In this document: positions 7,008 to 14,450 of the stretch, one piece after another | How positions within the stretch are numbered: the first letter of the stretch is position 1 | Layout of the letters: every line of letters begins with the position of its first letter | Assembly: GCA_038205115.1 (NCBI GenBank) | Contig: JBBRCE010000081.1 | Location: forward strand, 1 to 15,694 | Length of the DNA: 15,694 nt | Direction of reading: 5' to 3' | Source: JBBRCE01 sp038205115 | Lineage (GTDB): Bacteria > Planctomycetota > Planctomycetia > Pirellulales > JBBRCE01 | Position numbers and translations under genes: made by a program | Notes under the pieces: generated by a model | The model's input: the letters and a program-made list of their open reading frames with translations, nothing else | Databases searched by the model: none | Told to the model about the DNA's origin: nothing

Positions 7008-9304
7008 TACAGCTTCGTTCCCATGATCAAGTGCAGATCGCCTTCCCAAGGCTTGGCGCAGACCACTTCGTCCTTGTGCATCTGCATCACAATCTCCTTG
7101 GCAGCTTCGTAATAATCGTCCGCCGAGTCCTGCAGTTTTTCCTGCGCCACAAAGCCTTTGAGCAGCTCACGCAAATAGGCGGCGGGCAGCAGCGAAAGTT
7201 TAGATCGCACATATTGCACGAAGGGCTCGACCGGATGCAACAGGCCGACACGCGGTAATTCGGCGACCGTTGCCGTCTCCGTTGGCGGCTCGGTAAGAAA
7301 CGCTTGCAGCAGCTTGTGCTGGCGATAGCGATCCTGCCGATGAAAGCTATCGATCACTTCGGCCGGCGACACGGCCCGCGCCAGGCCCGGCGCGGAACTG
7401 ATTTCCAAGTCGTGCGAACGTGCCAGACCAATCACCGTGGTCATGGCGTCCAACTGCGCGTACTCCGGAAACGTCAGGTCGATGTGCTGAAAAACAGCCG
7501 GTCCAAGCAGCTTGAGTTGGTGCAAATAGTTTTCGCCCGCTGGCCCTAACGATAGCGGCGCGCGACTTTCGGTGACCAGAATCCGATGGTCGGCCGCGCT
7601 ATTGAGTAATTGCCGCAACCGCGAAGCCGCGCTGGTCTTGCTGGCGGTCACCACGAACTGCACGCGGTTCAACACCGGCGATTGTCCGAGTCGCTCGTGA
7701 ATCAGCAGATCGACATCTTGCTTACCTCGCGGCTCCACTTTGGTGAGCGTGTAACCGTGCCGGGCATCCAGGCAATCGTTTAACAGTTGCACGGTCAAGC
7801 CGCAGAAGTTCTTGGCGTCGGCCGGCAACTCGCCCGGCAAAAGCTGGCGTTGATTCACGGACTCGATCAGCTTATCGGCCACTAGGTAGTCGATGGCCGT
7901 TTGAATTTGCGCTTCATTCGGCACGATTGACGGTGAAATCGTCGTTGTTGCGGGCCATTCTTTGAGCCACTGCGGGCCGCCACGGCCTGTAATGTTGTCT
8001 TGAATTTGCCGCCAGCGAATTCGTCCCCACGACATTACGTCGCGTGGGCGAAATTCAAGCTCGCCGGGTTGCAGATTTTGGAACCAGGTTTCGCCCAGCG
8101 GAAACAGCGTGTCGTTGACGAAGTACGGTTTGCAGGGCTCGGGCGGCTGCAGTTCCTCCATGAATTTTTCGAGCCGGGCGTGCAGCAATTCCCGCGCTTC
8201 ATCGCGCTTGATGCGGCTTAGCGAGACGACGTCTTCTTGGTGCAGTCGATCGGCGGCCGCCGCGCATATGGTACCGTCGTCGATCCGCCGCAAAATGTCT
8301 TGCTCCACGCCAGCCACAATCACCAACAGCGCCGGGCGATATTCGGGCGGCATCCGCTCGGCCAACTGGCTGACGCCGTCGATTACCATTTGCAGCTTCA
8401 GACACAGCCCGCCCAATTGTTCGGGCTCCATGTTTTCGACCTGATCGATGCACAACACAAACGGCACATGGTCATGCCGGGCAACTTGGGCCAGAGCCAG
8501 CAACACCGGCAGCACTTGCTCGTCTTTGAGCCCTACGTTTTCTTGTCCGGCCGCAAAGATCAATTCCAAACGCCGCGCATCGTCGGCATCCAATAGATCG
8601 CCTTTTAGCCAGCGCAGCGCGAGCGTGGACAGTTCCGCGTAATTTTGGCGCTTCTCGGCATCCGTGGCATTGCGGAATTTGGCGGCGTAGTAGAAAAACT
8701 TGAACAGCACATCAAAAATCTGCCGGTCGCCGCCTAAGCGGTCGGCCAAGCGATGAAAAACCTCGTTGCGGTTCTCCTCGTTGACCGCAGCCTGGCCCAC
8801 ATCGTGGGCGGCATGTTTGATGGCTTTTTCGACCATCCGAAACAGTCGCGTTTCGTGCAGCCGATCTTCACGATCTTCGGCCAGACTGCTGATACAACAT
8901 TTGACCAGGTACCGCGCAATCGAATCGCGACTGACCTGAATGTTGTGCAGCGCCACCAGACAAATCTGCTTGGACTTAGCCCACCGCGATAGCCGTCCAA
9001 TCAAATGGCTCTTGCCAACGCCGGCGTTGCCCAGCAGCAACAGCCCTTCGCCACCGCCGGTGCGCAAACGCGATTCGGCACGGCGGCAAATTTCGTTGAA
9101 CGGCTTGGCGTGAATCGTCGGCACGTCGCACTCCAAATGCGACGGATCGCTGACGCGGTTGCGATCGAACGGATTGCTGGCCAGGATTGCTTCGAAGAAG
9201 CGATCGGTCAGTTCAGGCGTTGACGTGGCAGGCGGCGATTTTGCGGGCAGCGATTTTGCGGAAGTGGACGAGGGTTCCGCGCCGTTGGTACGTTTGGGTT
9301 GCAT
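7007..9304 (-). CDS. P-loop (AAA+/STAND-like) ATPase with possible degenerate restriction-endonuclease-like domain
   Basis: 765 aa, family not recognised. An N-terminal ATPase is clear: Walker A LLGNAGVGKSHLIGRLSRWA (residues 91-110), Walker B VPFVLCIDQVENM (280-292, D287) and a sensor-1-like strand LLVIVAGVEQDIL (326-338), in the style of ORC/DnaA-like or STAND NTPases. Region 500-580 contains DARHGYTLTKVE, then QDVDLLIHE (529-537), then RVQFVVTASK (547-556). This is the order of a PD-(D/E)XK core (D...hydrophobic strand ending in K), but the usual E-x-K is not present, so it may be inactive. The C-terminus (about 700-765) is helical and ends in a short beta-like tail, possibly a winged helix. 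The ATG at 9304 lies 3 nt after the upstream stop, with AAGGA 8 nt before it (9313-9317). Its stop overlaps the start of the nuclease-HerA gene. Likely partner or loader of that pump (inference). Confidence 0.75.
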   Translation of the reverse strand: MQPKRTNGAEPSSTSAKSLPAKSPPATSTPELTDRFFEAILASNPFDRNRVSDPSHLECDVPTIHAKPFNEICRRAESRLRTGGGEGLLLLGNAGVGKSHLIGRLSRWAKSKQICLVALHNIQVSRDSIARYLVKCCISSLAEDREDRLHETRLFRMVEKAIKHAAHDVGQAAVNEENRNEVFHRLADRLGGDRQIFDVLFKFFYYAAKFRNATDAEKRQNYAELSTLALRWLKGDLLDADDARRLELIFAAGQENVGLKDEQVLPVLLALAQVARHDHVPFVLCIDQVENMEPEQLGGLCLKLQMVIDGVSQLAERMPPEYRPALLVIVAGVEQDILRRIDDGTICAAAADRLHQEDVVSLSRIKRDEARELLHARLEKFMEELQPPEPCKPYFVNDTLFPLGETWFQNLQPGELEFRPRDVMSWGRIRWRQIQDNITGRGGPQWLKEWPATTTISPSIVPNEAQIQTAIDYLVADKLIESVNQRQLLPGELPADAKNFCGLTVQLLNDCLDARHGYTLTKVEPRGKQDVDLLIHERLGQSPVLNRVQFVVTASKTSAASRLRQLLNSAADHRILVTESRAPLSLGPAGENYLHQLKLLGPAVFQHIDLTFPEYAQLDAMTTVIGLARSHDLEISSAPGLARAVSPAEVIDSFHRQDRYRQHKLLQAFLTEPPTETATVAELPRVGLLHPVEPFVQYVRSKLSLLPAAYLRELLKGFVAQEKLQDSADDYYEAAKEIVMQMHKDEVVCAKPWEGDLHLIMGTKL

Positions 9305-9307
9305 CTG

Positions 9308-10435
9308 TTATTTCCTTTTCACAAATACAAAGAGCGAGCTGCCCTCTTGGATGCCGGCGCGACGTTCTTCGTCGCTGAGTCGACTGTATCCGCCGTGATC
9401 GGTTTCCATCGAATAGCGATCGGCCTCGCGTAATTGTCGTAAGCCCTGCTCGAATTCCGCTGGCGAATAGGCTGGCAACTCGCCGCGTAGATCGATGGTT
9501 TTGACCAGACTGCGTTGGCCACCGCGTTGAAACAACCGCAAGAAGGCCGCATCGAAATCCGCGGCAAAATTTGCGGTCCCAGTTCGCGCTGGCTGCGCGG
9601 CCGAGTGCGTGGCCTCGGTATGCGCCGGCAAACCGGCCTGCACCGCCGAATTGCCAAGTGCCGGTTCGGCATCCTGTCGGCGAAAGTAGACGCGTACGCC
9701 TTTGAGATACAGCCAGGCAATGTCCGCCGGCAGTTGCCGCTGCTCGGCCAAATGATCAATGTGCGCGGCAAACCTTGGCACACTGGTTTTGTCGGATTTG
9801 GGAGCTTTGATGAGCGTCGCTGCAATTGCGTGCGATGCCAACATATTGGTGCGTTTGGCTGTCGTCGAGCCAGCGCGAATTGCCAATTCGAATGCCGAGG
9901 CAACAAGGTTTGGCGGCGGCGATTGCAAGTCAACGCGAAGAATCAAACCGGCCTTGCAAACGCCCAGTTGATCGGCCAGCACGAGTTGCTTGATGACCAC
10001 CTTGGCTGCCGCCGCGGGCGAAATTTGGGCTAGCGCAATCAGCCGTTTTTCCGCGATCGGATAGAAATCAAAACTGCGATGTCGGTGTGATTGAACGATC
10101 TCCATCAATCGTGCTGCGATCCGTTCGGGCGATCGCTCGATTGCGTCGGCTTCCGCCTTTGCCCTGGCTTTTTCGTCACGGGCGAGTTTCTTTGCTTCAG
10201 CGGCGTCCTGTGCGACTTTCGCCTTGGCGGCGCGTTCGGCCTGATTGTTTGCAGTCGCTACGGCCTTGGCGTGTTCTTTTTTTTCCGCTGCGCGCTGTTT
10301 GTCGGCCGCTTTTTCGGAAGTCTTTCTCTCCGCGGCTTCAGCTTTGAGGCGTGCTTTCTCTGCGTTGTTTGCCGCAGTCGCCGCCAGTTCTTCCGGCGAC
10401 TTGCTCTTGCGCGCGCGTTTTTGGTCAGTCGCCAT
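9308..10435 (-). CDS. Coiled-coil protein with Lys/Ala/Glu-rich N-terminus and possible C-terminal winged helix
   Basis: 375 aa, not recognised as a named family. Residues 1-100 are almost entirely Ala, Lys, Glu, Arg and Gln, as in a long charged coiled coil. Residues 101-250 look helical, beginning SPERIAARLMEIVQSH. Residues 250-285 are a low-complexity linker. The last 80 residues (AAFLRLFQRGGQRSLVKTID onward, ending SSLFVFVKRK) have the rhythm of a winged-helix domain: a helix after VKTIDLRGELP, the YSPAEFEQGLRQLREADRY recognition-helix-like segment and a final hairpin. The ATG at 10435 is preceded by GAGG 7 nt upstream (10443-10446) and by a good promoter, so the longer open frame to 10846, which crosses a divergent gene, is rejected. 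First gene of the three-gene operon; 3 nt before the ATPase. It may be a DNA- or partner-binding subunit (inference). Confidence 0.75.
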   Translation of the reverse strand: MATDQKRARKSKSPEELAATAANNAEKARLKAEAAERKTSEKAADKQRAAEKKEHAKAVATANNQAERAAKAKVAQDAAEAKKLARDEKARAKAEADAIERSPERIAARLMEIVQSHRHRSFDFYPIAEKRLIALAQISPAAAAKVVIKQLVLADQLGVCKAGLILRVDLQSPPPNLVASAFELAIRAGSTTAKRTNMLASHAIAATLIKAPKSDKTSVPRFAAHIDHLAEQRQLPADIAWLYLKGVRVYFRRQDAEPALGNSAVQAGLPAHTEATHSAAQPARTGTANFAADFDAAFLRLFQRGGQRSLVKTIDLRGELPAYSPAEFEQGLRQLREADRYSMETDHGGYSRLSDEERRAGIQEGSSLFVFVKRK

Positions 10436-10481
10436 ATTGAAGCCTCGCTGAGGCGGTCCAAGGTCACAGTCGCTTGCCGCC

Positions 10482-10510
10482 AGCATAAAACGACAATTGC
10501 TGTCCGTCAA
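10482..10510 (-). promoter_or_regulatory. Predicted sigma70-like promoter of the three-gene operon
   Basis: On the minus strand TTGACG (10510-10505; 5/6) and TATGCT (10487-10482; 4/6) are separated by exactly 17 nt. Transcription would start near 10475, giving a leader of about 40 nt before the ATG at 10435. Two copies of GCTGTC (plus strand 10499-10504 and 10514-10519) flank the -35 box at a 15-nt period and might be regulator half-sites. Confidence 0.5.
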
Positions 10511-10578
10511 ATAGCTGTCGCGAAATACTTCTTTTCGGTGGCAGACAGGATAAACCGAGCAAGAAATGACGCGCCGAT

Positions 10579-10607
10579 TTGACCTGCGGGCAGTCGTGGC
10601 GGACAAT
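10579..10607 (+). promoter_or_regulatory. Predicted promoter of the membrane-protein gene
   Basis: TTGACC (10579-10584; 5/6) and GACAAT (10602-10607; 4/6) with a 17-nt spacer. A start near 10614 would give a leader of about 35 nt before ATG 10649. It faces away from the operon promoter about 70 nt to the left, so the two transcription units are divergent and do not overlap. Confidence 0.45.
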
Positions 10608-10648
10608 GTCACCTGGAGCGGCGGCTGGCAGCGGAACGGAGATCGGTG

Positions 10649-11203
10649 ATGAGCGAAGAAACGCCAATTACGCAGCAGCACGCCGCGACCCCTGTAGCAC
10701 GGCCGGTTTTTCGGCCCTGGCAGTTCGGACTGAAAGGCATGCTGCTGGGCGTCACCGCGTTGTGCGTGTTGTTTGCCGTGATGGGTGCGGCCGGCGTGCT
10801 GGGCGGCGTGGCGCTGGGTTGGTTTGCGCTGCTGGCTCTGGCGCACGTTGTTGGCAATGTGCTCGGCACGCGATTACGCGACGACATCCGGCGGCAGCGC
10901 GAGCAAGAGCGGCTCGAGCAACTCCCGCAGCCCAGGCGCGACGCGCCACCGCCGCCCAACCGTTTGCCGCCGGTCAAGCTGCATGAGAACACGCGCGTCA
11001 GTCGCTTGGCCATTGCCTGCGCATTCTTCGGCGTGCTGGGCGGCGCGATCTTGGGGCTCAGCATGCTGTGGGGCCAAGCTAACGGCATTGGCGTGCTGAT
11101 CGGTACGATTTCGTTCGCCGTGCTGGCCGGGTTTTTTTGCTTCACCGCCGGCAGCTTCATGCAGATGGTTGGCCGCGCCTGGGGCGAAGCACTGGAAGGT
11201 TAA
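10649..11203 (+). CDS. Small four-helix membrane protein of unknown function
   Basis: 184 aa, no family recognised. After a polar Pro/Ala-rich N-terminus there are two adjacent hydrophobic helices (about 30-50 and 51-73). A charged loop follows, rich in Arg, Gln, Glu and Pro (about 76-115). Two more hydrophobic segments lie at about 118-141 and 146-173, rich in small Gly/Ala residues. With cytoplasmic termini the Arg-rich loop would also be cytoplasmic, consistent with the positive-inside rule. The ATG at 10649 is chosen over the GTG directly before it because GGAG (10638-10641) stands 7 nt upstream. It is transcribed away from the nuclease-HerA operon and towards topA, ending 46 bases from the topA stop. 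No link to the operon can be shown beyond adjacency. Confidence 0.75.
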   Translation: MSEETPITQQHAATPVARPVFRPWQFGLKGMLLGVTALCVLFAVMGAAGVLGGVALGWFALLALAHVVGNVLGTRLRDDIRRQREQERLEQLPQPRRDAPPPPNRLPPVKLHENTRVSRLAIACAFFGVLGGAILGLSMLWGQANGIGVLIGTISFAVLAGFFCFTAGSFMQMVGRAWGEALEG

Positions 11204-11249
11204 TCGCGCGACGCAGCCGCACGAAACATCCCGCTTCGAACCGCTTCAA

Positions 11250-14084
11250 CTAAAACGGCGGCTCTTCATCCACCACGCGAATCTTGGGCGACTTGGCCGG
11301 CGCTGGCGCTTTTTTGACCGGCGCTTTCTTCGCTCCGCCAGCAGGCGAGGCCTTCTTTTTGGCCGGTGCCTTTTTAGCCGATTTGGGCGTGGACGATTTA
11401 GGTGCTGTCGTTTTTTTGGCCGTTTTTTTGGCCGCCTTTTTCAACTGACTCTTCGAAGGGCCGGCCGCCGCGCGTTCGGCTAGCAGTTGCAATGCCATCG
11501 GCATTGTCAGCTCTTCCAGCGTGGCGTTCTTAGGCAGCGACGCATTGGTCGTACCGTCGGTGACGTACATGCCGTAGCGGCCGTCGAACAATTGGATTTT
11601 TTGCCCTGTGATAGGCGATGCGTCGAGCTCTTTGAGCGGCTCGCGTTTGGCGCCAAATCCTTTGCGAACCGCCTTGGGCTGCGCGAGCAGTTCGATGGCT
11701 TGTTGCAACGTGACGTCCAGCGGCGAAACATCGGCCGGCAGCGAGCGCGTATCGCTACCGCTTTTGATGTACGGGCCAAACTTGCCGTTGAACGCCTGAA
11801 TCGGCTCGCCGGTGGGCGGATTGTCGCCCAGTGCGCGCGGCAGCGAAAGCAGCTTGAGCGCCACTTCCAGCGTGACGTCTTCAGGCGTCATGCCCTTCAT
11901 GAGCGAAGCGTTTTTCGGTTTCTCTTCGTCATCCGGCGTTCCGCGTTGCACGTAGGGACCGAACCGGCCCACTTTCAGAAAGATGGGCTGATGCGTGTCG
12001 GGGCAAATGCCCAGCGGCTCTTCGGCCACGCTGGCTTGTGCCAGCAATTCCTGGCAACGCGCCATGGTGAGTTCGTCGGGCGGCAAGCCATCTGGCAAAC
12101 TCGCACGTCGCTCGCCGCATTGGATGAACGGACCGTAGCGGCCCACGCGCACAAACACTTCTTCGGCGCCTTGGTCTTCCGGCAGGCGGCCCAGAAAAAT
12201 CTGGCTGACGGTTCGCGCGTCGATTTCGTCGGCTTTGCTATCCACCTGCGGTTTCAGGCCCGAATCGCCATTGCCGAAGTAGAATTTCTTGAGGTAGTCC
12301 AAATGCTCGGTTTCGCCGCGACTGACCGAGTCCAACTCGTCTTCCATCTGCGCCGTGAAGCTGTAGTCCACCAGGTTCGGCAGATGCGCTTCAAGCAATT
12401 GCGAAGTCGCAAACGCCACCCAGGTAGGTACCAGCGCGTTGCCTTTTTTGAACACGTATTCGCGCGCTTGAATGGTGTCGATGATCGACGCGTAGGTGCT
12501 GGGTCGGCCGATGCCCATTTCTTCCAGCGAGCGGGTGAGCGCGGCTTCGCTGAAGCGAGCCGGCGGTTGCGTGGTATGACTTTTGGGATCGAGCTTGCGG
12601 CAGTCGATCGTCTCGCCAACCGCCACCTTGGGCAACACGGTTTCTTGATCGGCCAGTTCCGCCTCGGGATCGTCGGAGCCTTCGACGTATGCCCGCAGGT
12701 AGCCTGCGAATTCGATGGTTTTTCCGCTCACCTGGAACACCGCGCCGCCGCCTTCGATCGTCAGCATGATGCGGAAGCCGCGGCAATCGGCCATCTGACT
12801 GGCGATCGTCCGTTTCCAGATTAAATCGAACAGTCGGAATTGATCTTGGTCCAGCGTGCCACGGATCGCTTCAGGCAATTGAAACGGATGGCCGGCGGGG
12901 CGAATGGCTTCGTGCGCCTCTTGCGCGTTTTTGACCTTTGTCTGGTAGGTCCGCGGCGCCGCCGGCAGATACTCGCGGCCGTACTGTGTGGACACCAGTT
13001 CGCGGGCCGCATCAATGGCCACGCTGGCCAGATTGGTCGAATCGGTACGCATGTAAGTGATGTGGCCGTTTTCGTACAAGCTCTGCGCCACTTGCATGGT
13101 CCGCCGCGCCGTGAATCCGAGCTTGCGATTCGCCTCTTGCTGCAGAGTGCTGGTCGTAAACGGCGGGTAGGGCTTGGTGGTGAACGGCTTTTCTTCGATG
13201 TTGGTCACTTTGAACGGCGCCGCTTGCAGCCGCTGCACCAACTGGTTGGCCGCGTTTTCGTCCAGTAGCAAATACTGCGGATCGATCAGTTTGCCCGTGG
13301 TGGTGTCGAAGTGCTTGCCGTCGGGAATTCGTCGGCCATCAACCGAGACCAGCGTCGATTGGAATGTTTCGGTTGCTTGTTGCTTGGCAAACGTGGCCAG
13401 CAAATCCCAGTAAGTGGCCGAAACAAACGCCATCCGTTGGCGCTCGCGTTCGACAATCAATCGGACGGCCACGCTTTGCACGCGGCCCGCCGAGAGCTTG
13501 GGCCGCACTTTGCGCCAGAGCAGCGGCGAAACTTCGTAGCCGTATAGCCGATCGATGATCCGCCGCGTCTCTTGGGCTTTGACGAGTGAGTTGTCGATCG
13601 AGCGCGGATGCTCCAGAGCGTCGTGAATGGCTTCGCTGGTGATTTCGTGAAAAACCAACCGATGGACAGGCACCTTAGGTTTGAGCAGTTCGTGCAAATG
13701 CCAACTAATGGCCTCGCCCTCGCGGTCTTCGTCCGTCGCCAGATACAGGCTTTGTGCCGACTTCAGCAGGTCTTTGAGTTTTTTGACCTGCGCCGTTTTG
13801 CCCGGCGGGACAATATATAGGGGGTCAAAATCTTTATCGACGTTGACGCCCAACCGCGACCAGGCTTCGGACTTGTAAGCGGCTGGAATTTGCCCGGCGC
13901 CTTGCGGCAAGTCGCGGACGTGTCCGATGCTGGCTTCGACGGTGAAGTTTTTGCCGAGAAATTTGCTGATGGTGCGTGCTTTGGCCGGCGATTCGACAAT
14001 CACCAGCGCATGGCCGCGTACGGCCGCCGATTTGCCGGACGGTTCCTGGCCTGTGGTATCCTTGGCTGCGGATTTCTTCGCCAT
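11250..14084 (-). CDS. topA: DNA topoisomerase I (type IA)
   Basis: 944-aa type IA topoisomerase that relaxes negative supercoils by single-strand passage. The Toprim domain begins ALVIVESPAKARTI (26-39; E31) and contains TDEDREGE (117-124; D118, D120, E122 for Mg binding). LSAGRVQSVAVRLIVERE (197-214) follows. The catalytic tyrosine is Y344 in ITYMRTDS, with R346 and D348, preceded by PPFTTSTLQQEA (307-318). Four C-terminal repeats of the Toprim_Crpt kind occur at roughly 629-682, 688-747, 749-802 and 815-870, each with a G-(R/K)-(Y/F)-G-(P/M)-(F/Y) core. They replace the zinc ribbons of E. coli TopA. The tail from about 876 to 935 is Lys/Ala/Pro/Ser-rich, histone H1-like, and the protein ends DEEPPF. 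The ATG at 14084 is preceded by AGGAA 5 nt upstream. The frame is open to 14303, but the extension lacks domain character and is rejected. Confidence 0.96.
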   Translation of the reverse strand: MAKKSAAKDTTGQEPSGKSAAVRGHALVIVESPAKARTISKFLGKNFTVEASIGHVRDLPQGAGQIPAAYKSEAWSRLGVNVDKDFDPLYIVPPGKTAQVKKLKDLLKSAQSLYLATDEDREGEAISWHLHELLKPKVPVHRLVFHEITSEAIHDALEHPRSIDNSLVKAQETRRIIDRLYGYEVSPLLWRKVRPKLSAGRVQSVAVRLIVERERQRMAFVSATYWDLLATFAKQQATETFQSTLVSVDGRRIPDGKHFDTTTGKLIDPQYLLLDENAANQLVQRLQAAPFKVTNIEEKPFTTKPYPPFTTSTLQQEANRKLGFTARRTMQVAQSLYENGHITYMRTDSTNLASVAIDAARELVSTQYGREYLPAAPRTYQTKVKNAQEAHEAIRPAGHPFQLPEAIRGTLDQDQFRLFDLIWKRTIASQMADCRGFRIMLTIEGGGAVFQVSGKTIEFAGYLRAYVEGSDDPEAELADQETVLPKVAVGETIDCRKLDPKSHTTQPPARFSEAALTRSLEEMGIGRPSTYASIIDTIQAREYVFKKGNALVPTWVAFATSQLLEAHLPNLVDYSFTAQMEDELDSVSRGETEHLDYLKKFYFGNGDSGLKPQVDSKADEIDARTVSQIFLGRLPEDQGAEEVFVRVGRYGPFIQCGERRASLPDGLPPDELTMARCQELLAQASVAEEPLGICPDTHQPIFLKVGRFGPYVQRGTPDDEEKPKNASLMKGMTPEDVTLEVALKLLSLPRALGDNPPTGEPIQAFNGKFGPYIKSGSDTRSLPADVSPLDVTLQQAIELLAQPKAVRKGFGAKREPLKELDASPITGQKIQLFDGRYGMYVTDGTTNASLPKNATLEELTMPMALQLLAERAAAGPSKSQLKKAAKKTAKKTTAPKSSTPKSAKKAPAKKKASPAGGAKKAPVKKAPAPAKSPKIRVVDEEPPF

Positions 14085-14450
14085 GTGCTTCCTAAATCGT
14101 TGCAAACGCCGCGGTCGATTGACCGTCAGGCAATGAACATTGGGAACTTTTGGAGCGGCTTTCTGCGGGACGCAATGACCGCGCGGCGAGAAAAAAACGT
14201 GTCGCGCGGCCGAGCCTTCCGGAACCGTTGGATTGAATTCTCCGGCAAAAGTCAAGGCGCTCGCCAAAGGGTTGTGAGTCTTTAATCCTGTTTGGGATTG
14301 CATTTAGGGCGCAGAAAATTAAAATCAGCGGCTTGGCAGTATTCGGCACCGTTCTGGCCGCTCCGTATTTCCGGATAGTCCGTGCGGCCCCTGGCGGTCA
14401 AGGTCTTTGACCGCCATTTGCACTTAAACGTCGTGAAGGATTCCACTCAA
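14085..14450. other. Divergent intergenic region between topA and the SurA-like gene
   Basis: 366 bases with no supported gene. It should hold promoters for topA (leftward) and for the chaperone gene (rightward), but I found no convincing paired -35/-10 boxes. The best leftward candidate is TTGACT (minus strand, 14254-14249) with a poor -10. Two GGTC/GACC inverted repeats are present: a 5-bp stem with a 4-nt spacer at 14112-14125, and a 10-bp stem at 14392-14416. Confidence 0.5.
14392..14416. promoter_or_regulatory. Perfect 10-bp inverted repeat upstream of the SurA-like gene
   Basis: TGGCGGTCAA (14392-14401) and TTGACCGCCA (14407-14416) are perfect inverted arms around a 5-nt centre (GGTCT). 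It ends 34 nt before the ATG at 14451. No plus-strand gene lies to its left in the window, so it is not obviously a terminator. It could be an operator or a leader hairpin. Confidence 0.6.

Noticed and set aside
7008..7049. Fourteen-codon longer start for the nuclease-HerA protein
   Set aside because: It lies wholly inside the upstream gene; the TAATG junction at 7005-7009 is a typical coupled start and the family-like sequence begins at MFKFTVSEAR.
10436..10846. Extension of the coiled-coil protein upstream
   Set aside because: It would run through both predicted promoters and antisense through the membrane-protein gene; the ATG at 10435 has its own ribosome site.
11204..11249. Bidirectional terminator between the membrane-protein gene and topA
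   Set aside because: I see no stem followed by a T run on either strand in these 46 bases.
11487..12824. Plus-strand open frame (445 codons) opposite topA
   Set aside because: Antisense shadow; no ribosome site or domain, and the opposite strand is clearly topoisomerase I.
14085..14303. N-terminal extension of TopA by 73 residues
   Set aside because: No domain character; the ATG at 14084 has AGGAA 5 nt upstream and is followed by a normal TopA start.
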